DNA of 9,992 nt from NCBI GenBank assembly GCA_005888695.1, contig VBBH01000155.1:1-9992 (forward strand). The letters are read 5' to 3'. Position numbers and translations under genes: made by a program. This document shows, piece after piece, positions 1 through 7,643 of this stretch. Position 1 is the first letter of the stretch; every line of letters starts with the position of its first letter. Under the pieces are notes generated by a model. It was not told where the DNA came from. It saw only the letters and a program-made list of their open reading frames with translations, and did no database searches. The DNA is from Candidatus Bathyarchaeota archaeon. Its GTDB lineage: Archaea > Thermoproteota > Bathyarchaeia > 40CM-2-53-6.

Positions 1-113
1 TCTTGTCCCTCTATCCATCCAAGCCGTTCAACGGTCTCATTTGGCAACACAACAACGTACTTGACGTAGACTTTGTTTCCTCGTTTCTGTGAAAGCTGTT
101 TCTGTAATCTCAA
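1..113 (-). CDS. AbrB-like small DNA-binding protein, N-terminal part only
   Basis: A leftward gene runs off the left edge. From a TTG at 113 the frame reads 37 codons with no stop, starting MRLQKQLSQKRGNK and continuing KYVVVLPNETVERLGW. The pattern 'K-Y-V-V-x-L/I-P-x-E-x-x-E-x-L-G-W-x-x-G' is the N-terminal half of archaeal AbrB/MazE/SpoVT-type swapped-hairpin proteins, which bind DNA as dimers and often repress their own or neighbouring genes. An AT-rich box on the same strand (150-142) sits about 30 nt ahead of the TTG, so the transcript could be leaderless; no Shine-Dalgarno is seen. The C-terminal half lies outside the window, so length and partners are unknown. Family assignment is by motif only. 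Confidence 0.6.
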   Translation of the reverse strand, partial: MRLQKQLSQKRGNKVYVKYVVVLPNETVERLGWIEGQ

Positions 114-127
114 AGCAGGCCGGCTTT

Positions 128-164
128 TCGGTACCTAATTGTTAAATAATGCGTCGGTACCTAA
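128..164. repeat. Two 11-bp direct repeats flanking a TATA-like box
   Basis: TCGGTACCTAA occurs at 128-138 and again at 154-164, a start-to-start spacing of 26 bp. Each copy contains the palindrome GGTACC. The AT-rich stretch TTAAATAAT (142-150) lies between them. The arrangement sits in the gap between a leftward AbrB-like gene and a rightward tRNA-like locus. Paired sites bracketing a TATA element are a typical archaeal repressor layout, so this is a candidate operator, possibly for the AbrB-like protein next door. That role is inferred. Confidence 0.6.
142..150. promoter_or_regulatory. Candidate TATA box, possibly serving both directions
   Basis: TTAAATAAT is the only strongly AT-rich box in the gap. 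On the minus strand it reads ATTATTTAA and is centred about 33 nt from the TTG at 113, which would start the mRNA close to that codon. On the plus strand it would start RNA near 170-175, ahead of the tRNA-like locus. Position and composition are the only evidence. Confidence 0.45.
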
Positions 165-218
165 ATAGAACTCATGGAACCATTACAAGCGTCCGACCTG
201 AAAGACGCCGTAGGAAGT

Positions 219-309
219 AAACCGGTGACTCTACCGACTGTCGCCAGTTCGTCGGAAGACGAACGACCTCACACGGCGAAGGTCGTGGGTTCGAATCCCA
301 CCCGGCCCA
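219..309 (+). tRNA. tRNA-Val(CAC)-like locus, intron-interrupted, degenerate 5' half
   Basis: The 3' half is convincing: T stem GTGGG (285-289), loop TTCGAAT, T stem CCCAC (297-301), acceptor strand CCGGCCC (302-308) and A at 309, with no encoded CCA. The anticodon loop CTCACAC (268-274) gives anticodon CAC (Val), and its 3' stem GGCGA (275-279) pairs exactly with TCGCC (241-245). The 22 nt between are an intron-like hairpin. The 5' half is poor. The acceptor partner would be AAACCGG (219-225), which pairs at only four of seven positions. The D arm (228-239) would have three pairs and a 4-nt loop without the usual GG. No GGGCCGG lies upstream in the window. It may be a decayed tRNA, the 3' half of a split tRNA, or a duplicated integrase attachment site. 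Confidence 0.55.
246..267 (+). other. Intron-like 22-nt hairpin in the tRNA anticodon arm
   Basis: Removing these bases joins TCGCC to CTCACAC and GGCGA and restores a normal 5-bp anticodon stem with a 7-nt loop. The insert itself folds as GTTCGTC (247-253), loop GGAA, GACGAAC (258-264), a perfect 7-bp stem. The junction falls near tRNA positions 31/32 rather than the usual 37/38. One C can be assigned to either side, so the exact splice points may shift by a base. Flanking pairing (240-243 with 264-267) only loosely fits a bulge-helix-bulge motif. Confidence 0.55.
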
Positions 310-340
310 CTACTACGTTAGTCCGGGGCGCACAAGACTG

Positions 341-360
341 TTTCTTTTTTCGTTTACTTT
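341..360 (+). terminator. T-rich terminator after the tRNA-like locus
   Basis: The tract TTTCTTTTTTCGTTTACTTT begins about 30 nt after the tRNA-like 3' end. Runs of T without a required hairpin are the usual intrinsic stop for archaeal RNA polymerase. It suggests the tRNA-like locus is, or was, a transcription unit separate from the gene at 410. Confidence 0.5.
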
Positions 361-383
361 CAAAAACAGGATTCCACAAGGTG

Positions 384-393
384 TAGTTTAATT
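384..393 (+). promoter_or_regulatory. Candidate TATA box for the MarC-family gene
   Basis: TAGTTTAATT lies 17-26 nt ahead of the TTG at 410, and no Shine-Dalgarno lies between them. This spacing fits a leaderless or nearly leaderless archaeal transcript. It is supported by position only. Confidence 0.35.
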
Positions 394-409
394 CTCGCCA
401 GTTCAGCCC

Positions 410-1054
410 TTGTCAACGATCCATCGCAAGGCTGGGGAAGAATATTTGGCTCCGGGTGACTTTCTCTTTGAACTGTTGAAAGCAACCGTCGCACTCTTTG
501 TAATCGTGGATCCGATTGGTCCTGTTCCTATATTTGCGAATCTCACGAAGACATTGACCCCTGTGGAGAAGAGGAAGGTTTTCAGAACGGCGGCGATCGT
601 TGGGGCAGTCCTGCTAGCCGCTTTTGCACTGGTTGGCCAAGAACTTCTGCTGCTATTCGGGATTACACTCCCTAGTTTTCAGATCGCTGGAGGATTCATT
701 CTGTTCATATTAGCTATCGACATTATCTTTAGGGGAGAGCGCACCGACAAACAAGCTCTCTCCTCAATTGAGGAAACTGCCGTCTTCCCGATCGCATTCC
801 CATTGCTCGTAGGTCCTGGAGCAATCACAACAACTATGATCTCCATCCAGTCATCCGGAATAGCGATAGCACTGATCGCCATAGTTATCGTCATGTCTCT
901 GAGCTGGATAGTCCTCAGACTCACAGATAGAATCTACCGGATACTAGGAAGGACCGGTTCCGCTGTTATCGCGAGAATAATGGCGCTCTTCATCGCTGCC
1001 ATAGCCGTCGAGTATGTTTTGCTTGGAATACAGCACTACTACCCGCCAGTATAA
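410..1054 (+). CDS. MarC-family integral membrane protein
   Basis: This 214-residue protein belongs to the MarC (UPF0056) family of inner-membrane proteins. Bacterial E. coli MarC was once linked to multidrug resistance, but the substrate is not established. Hydrophobic segments lie at about residues 18-42, 59-83, 87-107, 124-146, 148-170 and 186-208, matching the usual six helices. Two family signatures are clear: DPIGPVPIF at 34-42, and AVFPIAFPLLVGPGAIT at 124-140, where Pro-Gly-Ala-Ile-Thr is typical. The length is normal for the family. The start is taken as TTG at 410; a second TTG at 449 (residue 13) is also possible, because most family members begin only a few residues before the first helix. 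Its end converges on the giant gene with only 21 nt between the stop codons, so it is not part of that cluster. Confidence 0.9.
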   Translation: MSTIHRKAGEEYLAPGDFLFELLKATVALFVIVDPIGPVPIFANLTKTLTPVEKRKVFRTAAIVGAVLLAAFALVGQELLLLFGITLPSFQIAGGFILFILAIDIIFRGERTDKQALSSIEETAVFPIAFPLLVGPGAITTTMISIQSSGIAIALIAIVIVMSLSWIVLRLTDRIYRILGRTGSAVIARIMALFIAAIAVEYVLLGIQHYYPPV

Positions 1055-1075
1055 GTTGGACGAACATTTCACTTT

Positions 1076-4000
1076 CTAGTCATCGTCCTTCTTCTCCCTG
1101 TCTTCTTTGTCTTCGAAAGCTTTTGTTTCCCAACCTTCTTCGTCCTCGACGACCTTCTCTTTCCTATCACCGAAATACTCAGGCTCAGCCTCCACCTCTC
1201 GATGAGTGGGAGATTGCCAATATTGTCTAGTTGCATAGATCCCGAAAACCAATGCAACGATAGCAATTATAGCAATTACTAGCAATACGAAGTACGAAGT
1301 AACAGCACCACAATTGACAATCGGGTTCACTTGACATTCATAGTGTCCCGAGACAGTCCCCTTTGTGCTGAGGTCCGCACGAAGGTTCTCAGAGAAGAAC
1401 GAATCCCTCTCACCAAGCGGACTCATTGCCCATGAACCAGAGAGAGACCTAAACAACGCACTCCTTCCGGCAACGCTGAAAGATGAGCCTAGCGAGCCAA
1501 CTAGAGACCTGAAGAGGGAGGTCTTCTCAACAAAGCTCGATGCTGAACCAAACGAAGCACTCAGGTATACACTACGTCCTCTAAACAAGGAACTTGCAAG
1601 ACTCAACGAATCTGTCAAAGACCTGAAGAACGAATACTTCTGGGCATGATTTGAAGCCGAACCAAGTGAGGAAATCAAAACCCTGGCGAAGCCCTTGGTC
1701 TCTGAAGCAGCAAGGCCTATCGAACCGGTCAGAGATCTGAAGAGGGAAGTTCTCTCTACAACGCCTGAGGACGATCCCAGCGAAGCGCTGAGACTTTTGG
1801 CGAGCCCTTTGGCTTGGGAACCAGCAAGACCTATAGAGCTAGACAGAGTTCTAAACATGGAAGAACTTTCCGCAAAACCTGAGGTTGACCCCAGCGAACT
1901 AGTCAGAGACTTCGCGAGACCCTTAGTCTCTGAAATGACAAGCGACAGTGAACTAGACAGAGACCTAAACATAGAAATCTTGTCCGCAAGGCCCGATGCT
2001 GCACCCAGTGAAGTACTCAAGTTCACAGTACGACCTCTAAAGAGGGAACTAACAAGACTCACCGAACCGCTCAAAGACCTGAAGAAGGAACCTTTCTCAA
2101 CAAGACTAGAGGCCGAGCCAAACGAAGCACTCAAACCCTTGGCGAGGCCTTTGGTCTGAGAACTCACAACACTAAACGTGCCGGTTAGAGTTCTGAAAAT
2201 CGAAGTGTGCTCAGCAGAAGCAGACCCTGATCCCAGTGAACCTGTGAAGGACCTCGCAAAACCCTTGGTTTCAGAGGTAGCGAGGGACCACGAGTCAGTC
2301 AACGATCTGAAAAGTGAAGTGTGTTCGGTGAAAGCCGCGTTGGTAGTCCACGAATCACTCAGAGACCTGAAGAGGGATACTTTCTTGGCAAAACTGGAGG
2401 TTGAGGATAATGACCCGGACAGCGACCTGAAGATGGAAGTCTTCTCCGAGAAGGTTGACGTAGAACCTATCGAGGCAGACAAGTACACGGTATGCCCATT
2501 GAAGAATGAGCTCACGAAGCTTAGCGAATCGGTAAATGACCTGAAGTAAGACGCTTTTTCTGCAAAAAACGAGTTCACCGCCCAGCCTCCAATCAAAGAT
2601 CTGGAGATCGAGAGTCTTTCCACGAATCCTGTGCTTGATGAAATGGAACCAGCGAAGGACCTAGACCAGGAAAGCCTCTGGACGAAATTGGAAACAGTAG
2701 ATACTGAGTCGAGAAGCAAACGGAAGTAAGACGTCCTTTGCGAAATGCTTCCCAAAGAGCCGACCGAAGCGCTCAAGTTAACAGTTCTACCCCTGAGGAA
2801 AGAGACCACCATGCTCAGTGAACCGGTCAGAGACCTGAAGAACGATGCACTTCTGGAAGAACCGGAAGCTGACCCGAGAGAGACAGTCAAGGTAATGCTG
2901 CGACCATTGAATAGTGAGCTTGCCAGACCTAGGGAGCTGGCGATGGACCTGAACAACGACAGGTGCTTAGATAGGCTTGGGGCCGAACCTAGCGACCCAC
3001 TCAGGGTCTTACCCCAACCCTTGACCTGAGAACCGGCCAGGCTCAATGAGGTCGTGAGCGACCTGAAGAGGCTAGACTTCTCAGAAACGGTTGAGGATGA
3101 ACCGATCGAAACGCTCAGGTTCAGGGTCCTCCCGTTGAAGAACGAGCCAACGAAACTCAGCGAACCACTGAAAGCCCTGGAGTAGGACATTTTCTTAGTT
3201 ATCCCTGAGTTCACAGCCCAACCTGCACTGAAAGCCCTGAAACTCGAAATCTTTTCACTGAAACTTGAGGTCGAAGAGAAAAGACCTGCAAGAGACCTGA
3301 ATATGGACAGCCTCTCCACAAACGCGGAAGCGGCGGAGGCCGTTGCACTCATTGTCCTGAAGAGTGAGAATCGTTGAGTAGGACTAGATGCTAACCCGAT
3401 TGCAGTCGCGAGATTAACAGTACGTCCTCTGAAGAAAGATGCTCCGAAACCCAATGAACTAGTTAGAGTCCTGAAGAACGAGTTCTTCTCAGCGAGACCT
3501 GAAGCCGAGCCTACCGAGGCCGTCAGTCCAAGGATCCGACCTTTGAACAGTGAACCTCCGATAGTGAATGATCCGGTCAAAGATCTGAACCACGACATTT
3601 GTTCGGAGAAGCTAGTAGAGGAACCTAGCGATCCGACCAGATTCTCGATTAGACCCTTAGCCTGCGAACCGGCCAGACCCAAACTAGTGGTCAAAGACCT
3701 TAGCACTGATTTCCGCAAGTTGATAGCAGATGATATGGATAGGGAACCGCTAAGGGATCGGAAATAGGAGGACTTCCCGGCAAATCCGTAAGATTGGGAG
3801 ATCGATCCCATGAAAGACCTGAAGAGAGAAAGTCTTTCAGAGAGACTGGAGCCGGAACTCACAGCACCAGCAAGAGATCTGAAGTATGAGGTTTTATCTG
3901 ACACAGAGGAGAGCGAGGAGAATGATCCCGCAAGACTCCTGATGATAGAAAGCCTCTCCAGGAATCCGAGAGACGCCGACAGTGAACCGGCCAAAGCTCT

Positions 4001-7000
4001 GAATAACGATGATTTCTCACCTAGACCTGAGGCCGGACCAACGGAAGCGCTCACAGTTACAAACCGACCCCTAATGTAGGAACTAGCAAGACTCAAGGAA
4101 CTCATCAGCGTCCTGTAAAGGGAACTCTGCCTCGATAGGGTGGAGCTCGGACCCAGCGCCGTAGTTAGCCCGATGATACGTCCTCTAATAATGAAGCCTG
4201 AAAGACTCAGAGAGCCGGTGAGAGTCCTGACATACGAGAATTTCTCCGTCAGCGCTGTGACCGAGCCAAACGCTCCAGCAAAAGATTTGGCGAGTCCCTT
4301 TGTTTGAGAGCCGGCAGGAGAGATTGACCCACTCAAGGATCTAACGTAGGAATAGCGCTCAGAGACGCTCAGGACAGAACCCAGCGAACTGGTGAAGGAC
4401 CTGGTAAAGCCCCTCACTTGATTGCCCGCAAGACTCAACGAACCTGTCAGTGTCCTGAAGAACGATGATTTCTCAGCAAACCCTGAAACCAAAGAAAACG
4501 AGCCTGTCATCGACATGAAGAAGGAAGACTTCCCCGAGAAATTCGAGGAAATGCCGAAGGTACTACTCAGAATCTTGGCGATACTCCTACCCTGAGACTC
4601 GCCTAGTGAAATTGAGCCGGTCGCCGACCGGAAGTACGAAGTTTTCTCGTTAAAACCTGAAACTGAAGCCAATGAACTACTGAGACTCCTGAAGAGGGTC
4701 AGTTTCTTGGCCGGACCTGACACTGACGATAATGCACTGGTCAGGGACCTCAAGAAAGAGGACTTTTCCGCCAGGCTTGAGACCGAGCTTAAGGCGTCAG
4801 TCAACGACCGGAACAATGATGTATGTTCAGTGAGAGTTGTGACCGACCCGACAGAAACTCCGAGGTTTTCGGTCTTACCCGTGAAAAGCGAGGTGCCGAG
4901 CGTAATCGAACCCGTCAGAGTCCTGAGATAGGAGAATTTCTCGGCCAAAGCCGAAGACATGCCCATGGAAATGGTGAAGAATCTCGGGAAGTTCTTGCCC
5001 ATGGAACCCACAGCGCTTATCGAGGTGGCCAGAGACCTGAACAGCGCCGTGTTCCCAGCAAGACCTGAACTCAGACCCATGGATACCGTTGGTGACCTGA
5101 ATAACGAGATTTTCTCCGCAAAACTCGAAACGAGAGTGAGCGAAGCAGTAACGGACCTGAAATAAGATGATTTCTGGGCAGATCCTGAGTTCAAAGTCAG
5201 CGACCCGATGAGCGAACGCGACAGGGAGACCTGTCTGGCGAAGCTCGCAGCCAGAGTCCATGCACCGCTCAAAGATCTGAAAAATGAAGATTGTTCAGCG
5301 AAAGCTGATGTTAGACTTAGCGAACCGCTCAAGTTCTTGTAAAGACCCTTGACCTGCGAAGAACCTAGAGACAATGTGCCTGTTAGCGATCTGAAAAGAG
5401 AAACTTGCCTAGAGAAGCTCGAGACTGAAGCGAGTGAACCGCTTAGAGAACGGAATAGCGAATTCTTCTCGGCAATACTGGAGATTGAGGCGATCGAACC
5501 AGCCAACGAACGGAAAAGAGAATCCTGTTTGGCCAAGCTCATCGCCGAGCCAAATGATCCCGCCACGGACCTGAACAACGAATTCTTCTCGGCGAGGCCT
5601 GACGAAGGGCTTAGCGAGGCCACTAGGGCCTTACCTATTCCCTTTGCAATAGAAACGGCAGCGGTCAAAGTGTCGCTAAGAGATCGAAAGGAAGACGCCT
5701 GCTTCCCAAGACCCGATGCCATGTTCCAGTTTGCGGTAACCGTGGTCGAGCAGGATCGAGGACTAGTGTTGCAAACGAGCTTTCCGGAATCGACGTTCGC
5801 TACTAGGTTGCCTATTGTGATCGTGATCGAATCAGTGAGTGTTCTGAAAATGCCGTTCGAAGCAGCTCCGCTCGATGCTCTAGTTAGGAAGCCAATTAGC
5901 GATCTGAAGAATGACAACTTATCCGCAAGGCTTGAGGCTGATGCAAGCGAAGCACTCGCGCTCCTGAGAAAGGCGGTGTGCTCTGCAAGATTCGAAGCGG
6001 AAGTCAGGGCACCACTCAGGGATCTGAAAATCGAAGATTTCTCAGCTAGGCTCGAAGATGCAGTTAAGAAAGCCGATAGGATTTTGATGTAAGTAGTCTT
6101 CTCTGCAGAGTTTAGAATAAGAGATCCACTGAGACTCTGAGCTGAGTCCCAGTTGGGAGTGATAATGTCCGAAGCTGTGGAGACCGTCGTTTCTGTGGCT
6201 GTCGTGGCTGAGGTTGAACCAGAATATTGCATCACTGTCCAATACTCGACCGCGAGATACTTTCCGCTCCACCCACTAAACGTTGGCTGAGTCGCGGAAG
6301 TCCAAGTGTACTTCGTCGCAGTGGTTGACCCAATCACGTTATTCGTGGAGGTGTCCCAATTCTTGAACAGAAATGTACAGCTTCCGAGGCTGTTAGTTCC
6401 ACACTGCCACACCGTAATCCATAGTCTTCCAACAGGAGCCGTCGAACTTGCCGCGACGGTCAGGTCGAACTGCCAAGCGCCTGAGAAGATGTCCGATAGC
6501 CCGCTCTGGATCCCCGCCGTATTGTAGACCCAGGCGTAGCCGCTCGGAGAAGTCGTACTTGGCGTCCCGGTCGTTGTGCTGCTGGCAACATCAGGGCTGA
6601 TTGGATAGAATTTGACGGCGGACTGGAGAGCGTCGCAAATTACGAGCCAACGGTTGGAGTTTGTTCCGAACGGGCATGTCTGGCTCCCTGCACTGGAGGT
6701 GCCACCATCTTCTATGGCGTTACTAGCACCCGTTGCGGCAACGGTTGCCCTCAAGTTGAAGGGGGCCCCCCCGCTAGTTTCGGTTATCGAGCTTTCAGAA
6801 CCGAAGAGACCGACGACCAGATCGTTTGCATTTAGCGTCGTAACTCCTGTCGTAAGTTGTGGAGTGTTGGGGCCGCCTCCTGAACACTTCGAGTTTTGGT
6901 CGCTCAACGTTCCGAAGCCGGACGCCTGATCGAAAGCCCAATTGACAATAGTGCCCGTGGGCTCCTTTGCCCCCGTATAAGCGATAATCTGTCCGCTGAC

Positions 7001-7492
7001 AGCAGTCGGAGTTCCGCCAGCAAGAGTGATTGTCGTGGTCACTGAGGATAGAGCCGCTGATGTTGTCCCGATCCATTCTTCCATTCGTGCCGCACAATTG
7101 GTCGGAGTGTAGGTTTGGCGTGGGGTGGCTTGGAACGCTATGCCTGACGCTGATGGTGGAGTCGAGGCGGACACGGTTATCGATTGAGGATTGGTTACCA
7201 CTAGGAGGATGATTACATCGGATGTTCCAGAGGTGGTAAGCCCAGTAATTGTGAAAGTTGACCCTGAAGACCATGTTCCCGTCCTGTCAGGAGCGCTACC
7301 GGAATCCAAAGCTGGGCTCGAACCAATCGCGACACTCTGCGAGGTTCCAGTGTCTGCCGTACCAGAACTTGTTGCCAGTCCCTCGCACCTGCCGCTACAA
7401 CCTGGTACGCTTGAACTCCCGAGATAGAATGTGTGTACGTTGTTAACCGCGTGTCCGATAGGCATGGCTACCGCTAGAAGGCAGAGTATCAA
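1076..7492 (-). CDS. Giant repeat-rich cell-surface protein with C-terminal membrane anchor
   Basis: The protein has about 2,138 residues and is very probably extracellular. From the N-terminus it has a hydrophobic signal ending near GHA (residues 13-15), a Ser/Thr/Gly-rich beta-type region to about 450 containing patterns such as NANDLVVGLFG and FNLRATVAATG, and about 80 degenerate 20-residue repeats to about 2030. A linker with Cys-x6-Cys then leads to a membrane helix (about 2066-2086). A highly charged tail of about 46 residues follows, ending EKKDDD. The topology is outside-facing with a cytoplasmic acidic tail. The repeats resemble the Ser/Leu 'R-S-L-x-x-S-L-S' repeats I know from other archaeal surface proteins. 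The TTG start at 7492 gives a signal lacking basic residues. The frame stays open upstream to 7595 and encodes KLRLLTA just before it, but contains no ATG, GTG or TTG. It may act as adhesin, fibre or sheath; function is unknown. Confidence 0.8.
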   Translation of the reverse strand: MILCLLAVAMPIGHAVNNVHTFYLGSSSVPGCSGRCEGLATSSGTADTGTSQSVAIGSSPALDSGSAPDRTGTWSSGSTFTITGLTTSGTSDVIILLVVTNPQSITVSASTPPSASGIAFQATPRQTYTPTNCAARMEEWIGTTSAALSSVTTTITLAGGTPTAVSGQIIAYTGAKEPTGTIVNWAFDQASGFGTLSDQNSKCSGGGPNTPQLTTGVTTLNANDLVVGLFGSESSITETSGGAPFNLRATVAATGASNAIEDGGTSSAGSQTCPFGTNSNRWLVICDALQSAVKFYPISPDVASSTTTGTPSTTSPSGYAWVYNTAGIQSGLSDIFSGAWQFDLTVAASSTAPVGRLWITVWQCGTNSLGSCTFLFKNWDTSTNNVIGSTTATKYTWTSATQPTFSGWSGKYLAVEYWTVMQYSGSTSATTATETTVSTASDIITPNWDSAQSLSGSLILNSAEKTTYIKILSAFLTASSSLAEKSSIFRSLSGALTSASNLAEHTAFLRSASASLASASSLADKLSFFRSLIGFLTRASSGAASNGIFRTLTDSITITIGNLVANVDSGKLVCNTSPRSCSTTVTANWNMASGLGKQASSFRSLSDTLTAAVSIAKGIGKALVASLSPSSGLAEKNSLFRSVAGSFGSAMSLAKQDSLFRSLAGSIASISSIAEKNSLFRSLSGSLASVSSFSRQVSLFRSLTGTLSLGSSQVKGLYKNLSGSLSLTSAFAEQSSFFRSLSGAWTLAASFARQVSLSRSLIGSLTLNSGSAQKSSYFRSVTASLTLVSSFAEKISLFRSPTVSMGLSSGLAGNTALFRSLATSISAVGSMGKNFPRFFTISMGMSSALAEKFSYLRTLTGSITLGTSLFTGKTENLGVSVGSVTTLTEHTSLFRSLTDALSSVSSLAEKSSFLRSLTSALSSVSGPAKKLTLFRSLSSSLASVSGFNEKTSYFRSATGSISLGESQGRSIAKILSSTFGISSNFSGKSSFFMSMTGSFSLVSGFAEKSSFFRTLTGSLSLAGNQVRGFTRSFTSSLGSVLSVSERYSYVRSLSGSISPAGSQTKGLAKSFAGAFGSVTALTEKFSYVRTLTGSLSLSGFIIRGRIIGLTTALGPSSTLSRQSSLYRTLMSSLSLASSYIRGRFVTVSASVGPASGLGEKSSLFRALAGSLSASLGFLERLSIIRSLAGSFSSLSSVSDKTSYFRSLAGAVSSGSSLSERLSLFRSFMGSISQSYGFAGKSSYFRSLSGSLSISSAINLRKSVLRSLTTSLGLAGSQAKGLIENLVGSLGSSTSFSEQMSWFRSLTGSFTIGGSLFKGRILGLTASVGSASGLAEKNSFFRTLTSSLGFGASFFRGRTVNLATAIGLASSPTQRFSLFRTMSATASAASAFVERLSIFRSLAGLFSSTSSFSEKISSFRAFSAGWAVNSGITKKMSYSRAFSGSLSFVGSFFNGRTLNLSVSIGSSSTVSEKSSLFRSLTTSLSLAGSQVKGWGKTLSGSLGSAPSLSKHLSLFRSIASSLGLASSLFNGRSITLTVSLGSASGSSRSASFFRSLTGSLSMVVSFLRGRTVNLSASVGSLGSISQRTSYFRLLLDSVSTVSNFVQRLSWSRSFAGSISSSTGFVERLSISRSLIGGWAVNSFFAEKASYFRSFTDSLSFVSSFFNGHTVYLSASIGSTSTFSEKTSIFRSLSGSLSSTSSFAKKVSLFRSLSDSWTTNAAFTEHTSLFRSLTDSWSLATSETKGFARSFTGSLGSGSASAEHTSIFRTLTGTFSVVSSQTKGLAKGLSASFGSASSLVEKGSFFRSLSGSVSLVSSLFRGRTVNLSTSLGAASGLADKISMFRSLSSSLSLVISETKGLAKSLTSSLGSTSGFAESSSMFRTLSSSIGLAGSQAKGLAKSLSASLGSSSGVVERTSLFRSLTGSIGLAASETKGFARVLISSLGSASNHAQKYSFFRSLTDSLSLASSLFRGRSVYLSASFGSASSFVEKTSLFRSLVGSLGSSFSVAGRSALFRSLSGSWAMSPLGERDSFFSENLRADLSTKGTVSGHYECQVNPIVNCGAVTSYFVLLVIAIIAIVALVFGIYATRQYWQSPTHREVEAEPEYFGDRKEKVVEDEEGWETKAFEDKEDREKKDDD
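1390..6130 (-). repeat. About 80 tandem degenerate 60-nt (20-aa) repeats
   Basis: This is the repeat array inside the giant gene. The main unit (type A) reads roughly EKxSLFRSLTGSLSxxSSxx and repeats every 20 residues, so the DNA has a 60-bp period. Two variant units alternate with it: type B, KGLAKSLxxSLGSxSxxxE, and type C, RGRTVNLSASVGSxSxxxE. A to B spans 18 residues and B back to A spans 20. The count of about 80 comes from array length divided by period, not from alignment. Copies are diverged, with no long identical stretches, so the array looks old and kept by selection on protein sequence. Alternating Leu/Phe and small residues suggest a beta-solenoid or fibre. Confidence 0.85.
5720..5850 (-). 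other. Non-repeat insert within the giant protein's repeat array
   Basis: At about residues 548-592 the repeat register is broken by a segment reading TDSITITIGNLVANVDSGK, then a Cys-x6-Cys stretch (CNTSPRSC) and VTANW, before units resume. It has no FRSL core and carries the only cysteines of the array. It might be a small disulfide-closed loop or domain marking a hinge. The call rests on visible sequence only. Confidence 0.6.
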
Positions 7493-7569
7493 TGCGGTCA
7501 GGAGTCTGAGTTTCGCGGCTTCGACTCTCCCCTGTGAAGGGAACGGCCAACTAGTCCGGCGGACGAATA

Positions 7570-7587
7570 CACGTGTTGTAACACATG
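7570..7587. promoter_or_regulatory. 18-bp near-perfect palindrome upstream of the giant gene
   Basis: CACGTGTTGTAACACATG has arms GTGTT and AACAC around a GT centre. The symmetry continues for three more positions on each side with one mismatch. It lies about 80-95 nt ahead of the giant gene's TTG in the 214-nt gap. Its size and symmetry fit a dimeric regulator's binding site. No clear TATA box was found beside it, so the promoter remains unplaced. Confidence 0.4.
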
Positions 7588-7643
7588 ATGTTCAGCACGG
7601 GAACCTAGGGCGATGGCATTCGCTGTTCGAAGAGGTCGGGATT

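Noticed and set aside
117..123. AGGCCGG as the missing 5' acceptor strand of the tRNA-like locus
   Set aside because: It pairs at six of seven positions but lies upstream of the TATA-like box. No D arm follows it, and it would require an intron of about 100 nt.
174..386. Rightward 70-codon frame
   Set aside because: It covers the tRNA-like locus and its T-rich terminator and has no protein-like features.
4823..5261. Alternative minus- and plus-frame proteins within the repeat array
   Set aside because: They are His/Phe-rich or Arg/Glu-rich translations of the periodic DNA in wrong frames, lying entirely inside the giant coding sequence.
1365..6092. Many rightward open frames of 70-250 codons opposite the giant gene
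   Set aside because: They follow the same 60-bp period and are the antisense image of the FRSL-type repeats. They show repeated L-K-R-E-like strings with no start signals and no recognisable domains.
1390..6130. CRISPR-like array, suggested by the regular 60-bp spacing
   Set aside because: Units are diverged, coding and without conserved repeats separated by unique spacers. The periodicity is a 20-residue protein repeat.
6761..6770. GGGGGCCCCC palindrome
   Set aside because: It encodes Gly-Gly-Ala-Pro in the giant protein's N-terminal region and is explained by codon sequence.
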